DNA of 58,953 bases from a virus: the IMG/VR virus record IMGVR_UViG_3300009788_000015, positions 1 through 58,953 of that record. One strand, given 5' to 3'. The notes beneath the pieces were generated by a model that worked only from the letters and a program-made list of their open reading frames with translations, was not told where the DNA came from and made no database searches. Position numbers and translations under genes: made by a program. Shown piece by piece: positions 44,811 through 53,277 of the stretch. The stretch's first letter is position 1, and every line of letters begins with the position of its first letter.

Positions 44811-45116
44811 TTATGCGCCCTGCCCCCGGCGCGCCACCGGGGGCAGCCGCTCGCGCATCGCCCGCAGCTCGGCCAGGACCTGCTCCTGGATCTGCTGGGT
44901 GACCTCCATCCGATAGACGAGCTTGCCGAACACCGTCACGCCTTCGAGCTCGAAGGCGGCGAAGGCGTCCACGGCCTTCTCCAGCGTCTTGATGAGCTTG
45001 GCGACCTCCTTGTCGCGCTGCTCGATCAGCCGGTCCGACCTGGACTGCATAGCCTTGACCAGCCAGACGAGGGCGGCCACCAGGGCCGACAGTACCGCGA
45101 GCAGCGCCTCGTTCAT
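44811..45116 (-). CDS. Membrane-anchored coiled-coil protein (101 aa)
   Basis: ATG at 45116, 9 nt after the tail-hub gene stop. N-terminal span ALLAVLSALVAALVWLVKAM, then charged helices with heptads (SDRLIEQRDKEVAKLIKTLEKAVDAF, QEQVLAELRAMRERLP). This layout is found in small phage proteins near tail or lysis genes, including hemolysin-XhlA-like and inner-spanin-like proteins. It is the last gene of the tail operon, where lysis genes often lie. Confidence 0.65.
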   Translation of the reverse strand: MNEALLAVLSALVAALVWLVKAMQSRSDRLIEQRDKEVAKLIKTLEKAVDAFAAFELEGVTVFGKLVYRMEVTQQIQEQVLAELRAMRERLPPVARRGQGA

Positions 45117-45124
45117 GTGGTCAC

Positions 45125-48070
45125 CTACGCTGACAGAGCCCCGTAGGCCACGTCGCTCGTCCCGTCGTCGACCTCGACGAAGTTCGGGTCGGGTGACTCG
45201 TTGACTGTGTGCCGAAGGCGGATCGTGTCGTTGATCGCCAGCACCCCCGTCGCGCCGGTCGTGCCACCAGCAGAGATGATGGTGGTGAAGCCGGCACCGT
45301 TGATGCTCACCTCGACGTCGCTGGTCGAATAGCCCGCACCGATCGTCACGTTGTGGACCGTGGCCGAGGCGACGACGTAGGTGTTGCTGAGGTCCGCCGC
45401 CCGCAGGTTGCCGCCCAGGTAGAACTGCGCCGTCCTCGCGCTGGTGGGGACCACGTCGTGGATCAGCTCGCTGCGGCCGACCAGGTCCGTCAGGAGCAGG
45501 ACGTCGTGGCGCACCTCGATCTGCACCCGGATCAGGGTCCCCGCGGCCGCGAAGGTGACGACTTGGGCCTGGGTCGGGGTCAGCGGACCGGTGCCCGTGA
45601 CCCACGCGCTCTGGAACGCGAGGTCGTTGGCGCCGAGCGGGTCCACGAACACGGAGACCCGGAACTCGGTGCTCGCGTCGGGCGCGTTGTCCTGGAGGAG
45701 CTCCTGCACCTCGTCGGTGGCGGTGAACCTCCTGCGGTGCCAGTCGACGTCGAAGCCGACGCCGTTCAGGCCGGCCCCGTCGCCCTCCAGGGCCGGGGTG
45801 TTGAACCTGGTCCCGCTGCCGTTGTAGAAGGCCGCCTGGGGCGGGTAGGGCCGCAGCGCCCTCTGGGCCATGGTCAGGGCGATCGTCGTCACGGACCCGG
45901 CGAAGGTCGCCGCCGACGACCGCATCCGCAGCTCGATGTCCACGTTGTTGGTGTCGGGGAAGATCGTGTCCGTGAGGCTGCCCCCGAGGAAGATCAGAAA
46001 CACGTCCGCGCCGCTCGCGTGGTTCTCCTGGGCCGTCTCGAAGATCCCGCGGTAGACGTTCTGCAGGTCCACGTTCGCGGCGTTGTCCGCCGCCGAGGTG
46101 GGCAGCATGAACTCCGTGCCGACCAGGATCAGGTGGACGAGGTTGACGCCGAGGTCCTGCAGCGTGGCCGCGTCGTCGAAGGCCGACTCGATCTCCGCCT
46201 GCGAGTCCGGCGTCGGCACCACCGTGATCGTCGCAGTCGGGATCGCCGTGCCGGCCCCCAGGGCCGCGTCGAGCTCGCCCACCTTGACGAAGGCCACCAC
46301 CGCGTCGTCGATCGCGGGCGCGAAGGCCCCGGCCGGCGCCCCCGAGGCGTTGCGCTGGCCGACGTCGAAGCCGATCTCGTTGAGCTGCCTGCGGACTGCC
46401 GCGAACACCTTGGACACGTTCGGGTCCCCGGCGAAGTCCGGGTCCCGGGTGATCAGTCCCCTGGGCGCCTCGAACGCGAGCTGCTCCGCGGCCGGGTACG
46501 CAGTCAGGGAGATGGCCGGCTCCACCCACTGCGTGGCGGCGGGGTCGCCGAAGGAGGGCGACAGGAACCGCCACACGTCCTCGATGCACTTCAGCGTCAT
46601 GTGGTTGTTGGTCAGGGTCCCATAGTCGATCTCGAGCACCCTCATCGGGTGCTTGACCAGGCCGTGCTCCTCGCTCGTCCAGGCGGCGACGCCGCCGATG
46701 ATCTGCGTGAAGAACTGCCTGCTCACGACGAACGTCGCGCGCTTCAACGGGCGGCCCTGCGCTCGGCCGTCCCTCCACGCGATGTTCGCCGCCAGGGCGG
46801 AGTCCTTGACGCCCGGGTAATCGACGATCGACGGGCTCCCGCGCGGGGCCGCGATGGACCCGCCGGCGAGCAGGACGGCGTTCGCCGAGTTCTGGTACGG
46901 GGCGTAGCTCTCCTTGTAGTCGTCCACGCGGTTGAAGTACTTGACCTGGAGCTGGTTGGTGGTGTCCTCCCAGGTGCCGGGCACGTATTCGCGCACCTCC
47001 TCGATCGTGTCGTCGTCCAGCTGCAGGATCGTGTTCACGTCGTAGCCCCAGACCGGGTCCGAGCGCGCCCGGACCAGCTGGACGGTCCACTTGCCCGTCG
47101 TGGGGTGCATGAACACGTGGCCGTCGATCTGGCGGCTGACCTCGTTGAGGATCTCCACGGCCTCCTTGGTCGTGTCGATCGGCATCGAGAACCCGTTGCC
47201 CTCCGCGATCATGGTGTCCGACGCCTGGACGAAGGTCGACCCAGGCCCGACGTCGATCTCTGCGTCGACCGCGCCGAAGCCCCACTCCGTGTTGGTGAGG
47301 ACCTCGTAGGCCCAGTTGATCGGGTTCACGTCCCCGTCGGACCCGACCAGGTTCTCGCCGGCCGACTGCCCGGAGAATGTCGCGAGCGTCCTCTCCACCT
47401 CGACGTCCCACTGCTCGGTGTTGGCGGAGTTCCCGAGGTCCGCGCCGCGGTCGGCCGCCGTCGCCAGGGCGTTCGTCAGGTCGCGCACCAGCAGGTAGCT
47501 GGTCCCGGTGTACCTGGGGGCCGTGGGCGTAGCGGCGGAGGTGACTCGCTGGCGCGCCGCCGTGTCCAGGAAGGCCGAGACGGACTGCGTGTCGCTCCCC
47601 GGGAAGAAGTCCACCGACGCCCGCACGCCGCCCGAGCCGAACTTGTCGCCGCCGAACAGCTCCGGCTCGTCGACGTCGACGCGGCCCTCGCCGGTGATCG
47701 TCCCGGCGAAGACCTCCTTGTCGCCGACGAGGATCTTCTTCAGGACCACGTCGGGGCCGATGCCGATGGCCAGCTGCAGGGCCAACCTGTATCGGTAGCC
47801 GGTGATGTGGCGCGTGGTCTTCTTGAAGATGATCCCCGACTTGACCTTCTCGACGATCGGCTCCTGGTCGAAGTCCGAGTAGTCGATCACGTTCAGGTTC
47901 TTGAGCTTGACGCGCCCGACGACGAGGGTGACGGGGCGCCCCTCCGTGGCCGTCGTAACCTGGATGTCCCCGAGCCCGGAGGGCCTCGCGTTCTCCACCT
48001 TCGGCTTGGGCGTGAGCAGGTCCTTCAGCACGAACACCGCCGCCAGGAACAGGATGGTGAAGAAGACCAC
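45125..48070 (-). CDS. Central tail hub/tip protein (host-specificity J-like)
   Basis: A 981-aa product. The first 20 residues are hydrophobic (FFTILFLAAVFVLKDLL). Then RPVTLVVGRVKLKNLNVIDYSDFDQEP and VKSGIIFKKTTRH ... YRYRLALQLAIGIGPD, INWAYEVLTNTEWGFG, FSMPIDTTKEAVEILNEVSRQIDG and IEEVREYVPGTWEDTTNQLQVKYFN fit the hub domain of siphovirus tail tips (lambda J/GTA hub type). The C-terminal ~450 aa is beta-rich and probably the receptor-facing part. It closes the tail operon after the DUF2163-like protein. Confidence 0.75.
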   Translation of the reverse strand: MVFFTILFLAAVFVLKDLLTPKPKVENARPSGLGDIQVTTATEGRPVTLVVGRVKLKNLNVIDYSDFDQEPIVEKVKSGIIFKKTTRHITGYRYRLALQLAIGIGPDVVLKKILVGDKEVFAGTITGEGRVDVDEPELFGGDKFGSGGVRASVDFFPGSDTQSVSAFLDTAARQRVTSAATPTAPRYTGTSYLLVRDLTNALATAADRGADLGNSANTEQWDVEVERTLATFSGQSAGENLVGSDGDVNPINWAYEVLTNTEWGFGAVDAEIDVGPGSTFVQASDTMIAEGNGFSMPIDTTKEAVEILNEVSRQIDGHVFMHPTTGKWTVQLVRARSDPVWGYDVNTILQLDDDTIEEVREYVPGTWEDTTNQLQVKYFNRVDDYKESYAPYQNSANAVLLAGGSIAAPRGSPSIVDYPGVKDSALAANIAWRDGRAQGRPLKRATFVVSRQFFTQIIGGVAAWTSEEHGLVKHPMRVLEIDYGTLTNNHMTLKCIEDVWRFLSPSFGDPAATQWVEPAISLTAYPAAEQLAFEAPRGLITRDPDFAGDPNVSKVFAAVRRQLNEIGFDVGQRNASGAPAGAFAPAIDDAVVAFVKVGELDAALGAGTAIPTATITVVPTPDSQAEIESAFDDAATLQDLGVNLVHLILVGTEFMLPTSAADNAANVDLQNVYRGIFETAQENHASGADVFLIFLGGSLTDTIFPDTNNVDIELRMRSSAATFAGSVTTIALTMAQRALRPYPPQAAFYNGSGTRFNTPALEGDGAGLNGVGFDVDWHRRRFTATDEVQELLQDNAPDASTEFRVSVFVDPLGANDLAFQSAWVTGTGPLTPTQAQVVTFAAAGTLIRVQIEVRHDVLLLTDLVGRSELIHDVVPTSARTAQFYLGGNLRAADLSNTYVVASATVHNVTIGAGYSTSDVEVSINGAGFTTIISAGGTTGATGVLAINDTIRLRHTVNESPDPNFVEVDDGTSDVAYGALSA

Positions 48071-48071
48071 G

Positions 48072-48902
48072 TCAGCCTCGGATTCCAGTCTGAAAAGGGT
48101 TTCTGTTGGGCACGTGCGCGTATCCGCCGAACTCGATCACGTTGTCGTACACCAGCGCGCAGTCGCCCTCGAGCAGGTGGTCGCACCCCGCGAAGACCTG
48201 AACGTCTTGCCCGAGGAAGCTGCCCGGGAAGGGGACGTCGAGGCTCAGAAGGTCGCCCGACTCCGCCAGGACGTGGCGGAAGTCGACCTCGCTGACGGGG
48301 CGGACGAAGCCGGAGATGAACTTGAGCGACGAGGCACCGACGCCGTCCACGGTGATCGTCGCCAGGTCGGGGTCCTCCGCGGTCACCTCGCCGACGATGT
48401 TGTGGAGCGCCGGGTTGACCTTGCAGAACTGGTCGTAGAGGAAGTGGTTGCACGACGACATGTACGTGCGCCTGGGGATCCTCTGGTTCAGCGCCGCCTC
48501 GAGCGTCCGCACGGCGACCTGCGCCATCGTGCCGCCGAGGACGAACTTCACGTTCTGCACCAGGCCGGTGAAGATCAGCACCGTGGTCAGCGACGGCGTC
48601 TCGTCCCTCTGGACGCGGAAGGCCCGCACGCTCGCGCGCACGCCCGGCGGGATGTCCCGGTACCGCCTCGCGAACTCGTTGTCCGCGCGCATGGTCACGG
48701 TGAGCGTGCGGTTCTTGCGCTCGGACCCCTGCACGATACTGCTGCGCGACAGGCCCGGCTCCGGCTCGAACGTGTCGACGCCGATGGTGATGGGCACGGC
48801 CGCGCTCGTGAGTCGGAAGGTGATCGTGCCGAGCGTGATCTCGTAGAGCTCCACCGGGCGCGAGCTATCGAAGCTGGTCTCCAGTTGTTCGAGCGTCGCC
48901 AT
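48072..48902 (-). CDS. DUF2163/BR0599-family tail tip protein
   Basis: A 276-aa product with the family's two Cys signatures: SCNHFLYDQFCKVN in the middle and FAGCDHLLEGDC ... NVIEFGGYAHVPNRNPF at the C-terminus. The N-terminus (ELYEITLGTITFRLTSAAVPI) is the conserved beta start. These proteins belong to the baseplate/tip complex of siphophages and gene transfer agents, beside the hub. The gene lies directly upstream of the hub. Confidence 0.85.
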   Translation of the reverse strand: MATLEQLETSFDSSRPVELYEITLGTITFRLTSAAVPITIGVDTFEPEPGLSRSSIVQGSERKNRTLTVTMRADNEFARRYRDIPPGVRASVRAFRVQRDETPSLTTVLIFTGLVQNVKFVLGGTMAQVAVRTLEAALNQRIPRRTYMSSCNHFLYDQFCKVNPALHNIVGEVTAEDPDLATITVDGVGASSLKFISGFVRPVSEVDFRHVLAESGDLLSLDVPFPGSFLGQDVQVFAGCDHLLEGDCALVYDNVIEFGGYAHVPNRNPFQTGIRG

Positions 48903-48903
48903 G

Positions 48904-50706
48904 TCAGTTGTCGTCGAAGACCCTCAGGAGTGGGGCCCGGACCCTGGCCAGGCCGTCTCGCTCGTGCAGCAGCTCGAGGTCGTCGGACTCGAACCTCACG
49001 AGCTCGTAGAACTCGATCCGCACGACCTCGGCCACGGTCCTGGCCGCCGGCCAGGTGTCGTCGAGCGTGAGCCGGTCGACCGTCGCGCTGACCTTCACGG
49101 AGCTGGTCACGTCCCGGACCAGCGACGAGTCGTCGGTGAAGGTAATCCGGAACTTGGTCATGGGCAGCCTGGACCTCACGAGGCGGGTGTAGTCCACGGA
49201 CTCCACGTCGATGGTGTTCGCGGCGGAGACCAGGTCGGCCACCGGGAGCAGGTCCTCGATGAAGGTGGGGATCCAGACGGCTTTCTGAGGCCCCTGGAGG
49301 CCGACCATCAGCCTGCGGAACTGGAGGATCTCCGCGCGGCTCCTCAGGACGAACCCCTTCTGGTGGAGTCGCTTGTTCCTGTCCCAGAGGCTGACCTGCA
49401 CCACCTTTCCCGTCTCGTTGTCGACCCTGAACAAGCGCCGGGTATACCGCTCGGGCATGTCTCCCTCGACCACGTTGCAGTCGTCGAGCAGCACGCGCCC
49501 GTTGAGCAGCGACCAGAAGCCGGGGGTGGTGTCGCCGGCGAGCGCGCCGGTGTCGTTGTCGTCGACCTCGAAGGAGACCTGGAACGACGCCAGCTCGTTC
49601 GGCGCGCGGCTGCCGACGACGGGCGCGACGATCCTGGCCGTCCGGAGCGGCATGATCTTGGTGCCCGCCGCGTACCCGTTGACCGACGCGTTCACGGCGG
49701 TGATCAGGGTGGGGCTCAGCGCCTGGATCTCCAGGACGTCGAAGGTGAAGGAGTCCTCGATCACCACCGCCAGGCCGCCGAGGCGCAGGTCCACGTCGTC
49801 GGCCCCGGCCACCGGGTAGGTCGTCGCCGCCGGCGAGACGGCCGCGGTCAGCGTCAGCTGCTCGTTCTTCAGGGGGAACCCGAACACGTTGTCCATCCAG
49901 TCGAAGAGCAGCGCCTGCATGCGCCTGCGGTCGGTCCCCTCGAGGAGGTAGGTCGGGAAGAACGACGCCCGCGGGTTGGGCCTGAGCGAGATGCGCTGCT
50001 CCTTGCCCGCGCGGAGCGGGATGATGTCGGACTTGAAGGACATCCTCTCGCGGAAGTCCACCTCGTAGTCGAACGGGATCAGCACGATCCGCGTGCCGGA
50101 CACCAGCAAGAAGACGTCGTTGGAGGTCACCGCGAAGGTGATGTCGGCGTCGAAGGTGGGCAGCCCGTCCTGCGTCGCCCTGACCTTGGTCTTCACGGGC
50201 ACGCCCAGCCCCGAGGTGAGTTGGTGGTTGAACGTCGAGGTGGGGTCCAGCAGCGAGTACAGGCTCGCGATCTCGACCGGCGGGGTGACGTTCGGCAGCT
50301 CCACGCCGGGGGTCGCGTTGTTGACGATGAGCGTGATCGTGCGGTCGTCGGCCCGGTAGGCGTTGAAGATCTCGTAGTCTTCGTCGACCTGCGTGATGAT
50401 GTTCCCGAACTCGATCTTGATCCGCGGGGTTATGTGGATGGCCTCGAACCAGTCGGCCCCGACGGTGGCCAACTTGAACGGGTGGACCTCTCCCAGGTCG
50501 TTCTCCGCGGCGGCCGGCGGTCCCGCGCCGCCGGCCTGCAGGTCGTCGCCGAAGGCCATGGGGACCTGGAGCGCGAGCAGGCTGTCGAACTCGGTGGCGA
50601 GGCCGGTCACCGGCGGCGCCGCGAACCCAGCCGTGCGCCCCGGGAGGAACACCTCCACGTCCGGCGCGAACCTCGGGTCGATGAGGGCTCCCGACAGCTC
50701 GACCAC
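48904..50706 (-). CDS. Tail tip/baseplate protein (600 aa)
   Basis: Large beta-rich product. Patterns TLIVNNATPGVELPNVTPPVEI, LVSGTRIVLIPFDYEVDFRERM, LNGRVLLDDCNVVEGDMPERYTRR and IPTFIEDLLPVADLVSAANT fit phage minor tail proteins that bridge tube and tip. It lies between a virion protein gene and the DUF2163-like gene with near-zero gaps. The exact family was not recognised; the tip role is by position. Confidence 0.65.
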   Translation of the reverse strand: MVELSGALIDPRFAPDVEVFLPGRTAGFAAPPVTGLATEFDSLLALQVPMAFGDDLQAGGAGPPAAAENDLGEVHPFKLATVGADWFEAIHITPRIKIEFGNIITQVDEDYEIFNAYRADDRTITLIVNNATPGVELPNVTPPVEIASLYSLLDPTSTFNHQLTSGLGVPVKTKVRATQDGLPTFDADITFAVTSNDVFLLVSGTRIVLIPFDYEVDFRERMSFKSDIIPLRAGKEQRISLRPNPRASFFPTYLLEGTDRRRMQALLFDWMDNVFGFPLKNEQLTLTAAVSPAATTYPVAGADDVDLRLGGLAVVIEDSFTFDVLEIQALSPTLITAVNASVNGYAAGTKIMPLRTARIVAPVVGSRAPNELASFQVSFEVDDNDTGALAGDTTPGFWSLLNGRVLLDDCNVVEGDMPERYTRRLFRVDNETGKVVQVSLWDRNKRLHQKGFVLRSRAEILQFRRLMVGLQGPQKAVWIPTFIEDLLPVADLVSAANTIDVESVDYTRLVRSRLPMTKFRITFTDDSSLVRDVTSSVKVSATVDRLTLDDTWPAARTVAEVVRIEFYELVRFESDDLELLHERDGLARVRAPLLRVFDDN

Positions 50707-51683
50707 TAGGCGACCCTCTTGTAGGCGACGAACTGGTGCCCGCTGGTGTTCAGGAGGGCACCGGAACTACCCTTGGTGAGGCTCGGAAATACTTGCCACG
50801 TGTCGCCGCCGACCGTGATCAGCGCGCCGGCGGTCCAGAACTCGCCGTTGAAGAGCCTGGTGTCCTTCATCCAACCCAGCGGGTGCGTGTCGCCCGTGAC
50901 CGGGGTGTCGACGAACCAGTTCAGGATCGGGACCATGGGCTGGAGGCCCTTCGACGTGTCCTGGCCGAAGCGACCGAAGGGCACCATCACCGGGCCGCCC
51001 CGAAAACCGCCCACTATCTTGGACCGAGCGTTGGAGGCCCGATCGGTGCCGAACGCCGAGTGCTGGCCCACGCAGACGCCCCACTTCGTGGTCCCGGGCA
51101 TGCCCTGCAGCCCCTCGATGTGCATCGTGGCGACGAAGTCCTCGATGTTGGCGAAGGCCGACAGGCCGTCGAGCAGGACGGACGATTCAGGAGAGACGGC
51201 CACGTTCGTGGTGACCCCGGTCTTGTGCTTGTATCCGTAGGCGTACTCGCCGCCCGTCCAGTCGCCGATCTTGTCGATGATCCCGAACCCACCGTGGATG
51301 TGGATGCCGTCGAGCCTCTGCACCACGAAGTGGAGGTAGTTGTCGTCCTCGAATCCCCACCACTGCACCGGGGTGTCGCTGATGGCCAGCTTTCGGCCGG
51401 CGACGAGCGTGGCTTCGCTGCCGCTGACGTTGCCGTTGCCGCTGTCGTCGGTGTGGTTGCCCGGGTCGGTGGCTGCCGACCATGCCAGGGCGTTGTATAT
51501 GGCCAAGCTGTTGGGGCTGGCCGTGTCCCAGCGAAAGGAGACGAAGACCGTGGACTTGCTCAGGGCGAACCTCCCTGTGCCCGCGTTGAACTCGTCCTGC
51601 GTCCAGCCGTTGGCGACCGCGAAGGCGTCGAGCTTCGTCGCGAAGTCGGCCATGGACGACAAGGTCTCGTTGATGAATGCCAT
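50706..51683 (-). CDS. Virion/tail protein (325 aa)
   Basis: Begins MAFINETLSSMADFATKLDAFAVANGW, a start common to phage tail proteins annotated between tape measure and tip. Beta-rich with many Trp and Gly (STVFVSFRWDTASPN, PVQWWGFEDDNYLHFVV, IHIHGGFGIIDKIGDWTGG). Probably a tail-tip or fibre subunit. No enzymatic motif is seen. Overlaps the 600-aa gene by 1 nt. Confidence 0.65.
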   Translation of the reverse strand: MAFINETLSSMADFATKLDAFAVANGWTQDEFNAGTGRFALSKSTVFVSFRWDTASPNSLAIYNALAWSAATDPGNHTDDSGNGNVSGSEATLVAGRKLAISDTPVQWWGFEDDNYLHFVVQRLDGIHIHGGFGIIDKIGDWTGGEYAYGYKHKTGVTTNVAVSPESSVLLDGLSAFANIEDFVATMHIEGLQGMPGTTKWGVCVGQHSAFGTDRASNARSKIVGGFRGGPVMVPFGRFGQDTSKGLQPMVPILNWFVDTPVTGDTHPLGWMKDTRLFNGEFWTAGALITVGGDTWQVFPSLTKGSSGALLNTSGHQFVAYKRVA

Positions 51684-51689
51684 TCGTTC

Positions 51690-53273
51690 CTACCCTTCCT
51701 GCATCGCGAAGAAGCTGTACCGCTCGGTCCTGTGCGCGTTTCGGAACACCGAAAAGCGGTCGCCGGCGATGGTGAACGTGTCCTCGACCGCGATCTTCGA
51801 CCCGTCGCCCTTCGTGCCGCTGATCCAGAAGACGTTGTCGAGCTCCAGGTGTATGTCGTTGTTCGGCCCGTTGGTCACGTCCGGACTGCGCACGAGCGTG
51901 ACGGGGATGGGGAGGAACAGGTCTCCTCCGGAGTTGGGCGTCGGAAGCATGAGCCGCGTGGCGACGCCGCCGGTGTTGAGCGCGATGCCGTCGTAGAACG
52001 CCATGTTCCCGACTTCCACGATCCTGTTGGCGTCCGTGGTGGGAACCACGTTCTCCTGCTGGCCCACGGGGTAGAGCGTGTGGTTCCGCAGGAGCGAGCC
52101 GTTGTTCGAGTTGGCGACCTCGACCCATGTCAGGTCCGTCACGCGGAAGAAGAAGCACGGCCCCACGCCGCCGGATGGCCGAATCGCCTCCGTGATGCCC
52201 GTGACGTTCAGGCCGGCAGCCTCGACGCTCGTGTTGAATCTTGCGCTGGATCCACCCGTGAACATCGGGTAGCGGTTCTCGGTGGTCGTCCCGAATGGGT
52301 TCCCGAGCCCGCCGTAGAAGGAGTGGTACGCAGTGACGGCCCCGCCGACGGTCTTGAAGTCCCCGGCCACCTTTCGTCCGTTTACGCTGAACCTGAAGTC
52401 CATCGCTGCGTCGAGCAGCAGCACGTGCGACCCCGTCGTCCCCGGCAACGCCGCGGGTCCGACTCCTGGTTGCGCGGCATAGGCCAGCGCTGGATTGTTG
52501 GCCGTGAATCCCGAGATCAGGAACCCCCAGCGGTCCGTGCTCGCGCTGACGCTGTCGCTGTAGCTGCGGAACCCGATGAAGGGCGCGTCACCACCGGCCA
52601 CGGTGCCGAGCAGGATGATCTCCTTCTCGTCCGTGACGCCGTCTGCCGTGAAGTCGTTGCTGTCGTGCAGGGTATCCCAGCCGGTGTCGGTCAGCGTCAG
52701 GTTGAACGTCGCACTCGAACCGGCGCCCCCGGTGGCGGCAATGCCGGTGGTCCCGACCAGGCCAGTCATGGTGGTGTCGATGGTCGCAGCGTCGTTGCCG
52801 GCGAAGGCTGCTGGGCCGATCCCTACGGTTGCAGCACCTGTGGCGGAGGGAGCCACCGAGTAGGCCCCGCCACCCTCGAAGAGGACCACGGTGTCGATGG
52901 CCCCACCGGTCTCGGCGGACACGCGGGCCTTACCCTTCTGCGTCGACGTCCCGCCCTGGACCTGGAGGACGTCGTCGACCGCGTACCCGGCTCCGGCCGC
53001 GTTGATGGTTACAGAGAGAAGCCTGTTCGAGAACGCTCCCATGTTGCGCAGCTTCGCCGAGGTGATCTCACCGCTGCCGCCGACGGTGATGACCTCGATC
53101 GTGCAGTCGAGGACGGCGCCCGCGTGCGAGATCGTGAGGATGTTGCCCACGACGTAGCCGGTGCCCGCCGCGTTGATGACGATCGCGGAGACGTGCTTGC
53201 TGGTGGAGAACTCGTGGAGCTTCACCAGCGCGTCCCTGTAGTCCGCCGCCGTAGTTCCTGCCTGCCACGCCAT
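51690..53273 (-). CDS. Tail fibre-like protein with AxGY repeats (527 aa)
   Basis: N-terminal region has two tandem units, INAAGTGYVVGNILTI and INAAGAGYAVDDVLQV, each followed by a similar strand set. Such GxGYxVGDxL units are common in phage fibre proteins. The rest is Gly/Thr-rich beta (FGFRSYSDSVSAS-like, NGRKVAGDFKTVGGAVTAY). Residues near the end (FSVFRNAHRTERYSFFAMQEG) resemble the end of fibre-type proteins. Likely contacts the host surface. Confidence 0.65.
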   Translation of the reverse strand: MAWQAGTTAADYRDALVKLHEFSTSKHVSAIVINAAGTGYVVGNILTISHAGAVLDCTIEVITVGGSGEITSAKLRNMGAFSNRLLSVTINAAGAGYAVDDVLQVQGGTSTQKGKARVSAETGGAIDTVVLFEGGGAYSVAPSATGAATVGIGPAAFAGNDAATIDTTMTGLVGTTGIAATGGAGSSATFNLTLTDTGWDTLHDSNDFTADGVTDEKEIILLGTVAGGDAPFIGFRSYSDSVSASTDRWGFLISGFTANNPALAYAAQPGVGPAALPGTTGSHVLLLDAAMDFRFSVNGRKVAGDFKTVGGAVTAYHSFYGGLGNPFGTTTENRYPMFTGGSSARFNTSVEAAGLNVTGITEAIRPSGGVGPCFFFRVTDLTWVEVANSNNGSLLRNHTLYPVGQQENVVPTTDANRIVEVGNMAFYDGIALNTGGVATRLMLPTPNSGGDLFLPIPVTLVRSPDVTNGPNNDIHLELDNVFWISGTKGDGSKIAVEDTFTIAGDRFSVFRNAHRTERYSFFAMQEG

Positions 53274-53277
53274 GCCT

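Noticed and set aside
45209-48295. 1028-codon open frame on the plus strand opposite the tail hub
   Set aside because: Composition is Arg/Val/Asp/Gly-dominated without domains; the minus-strand frame has recognisable tail-tip motifs.
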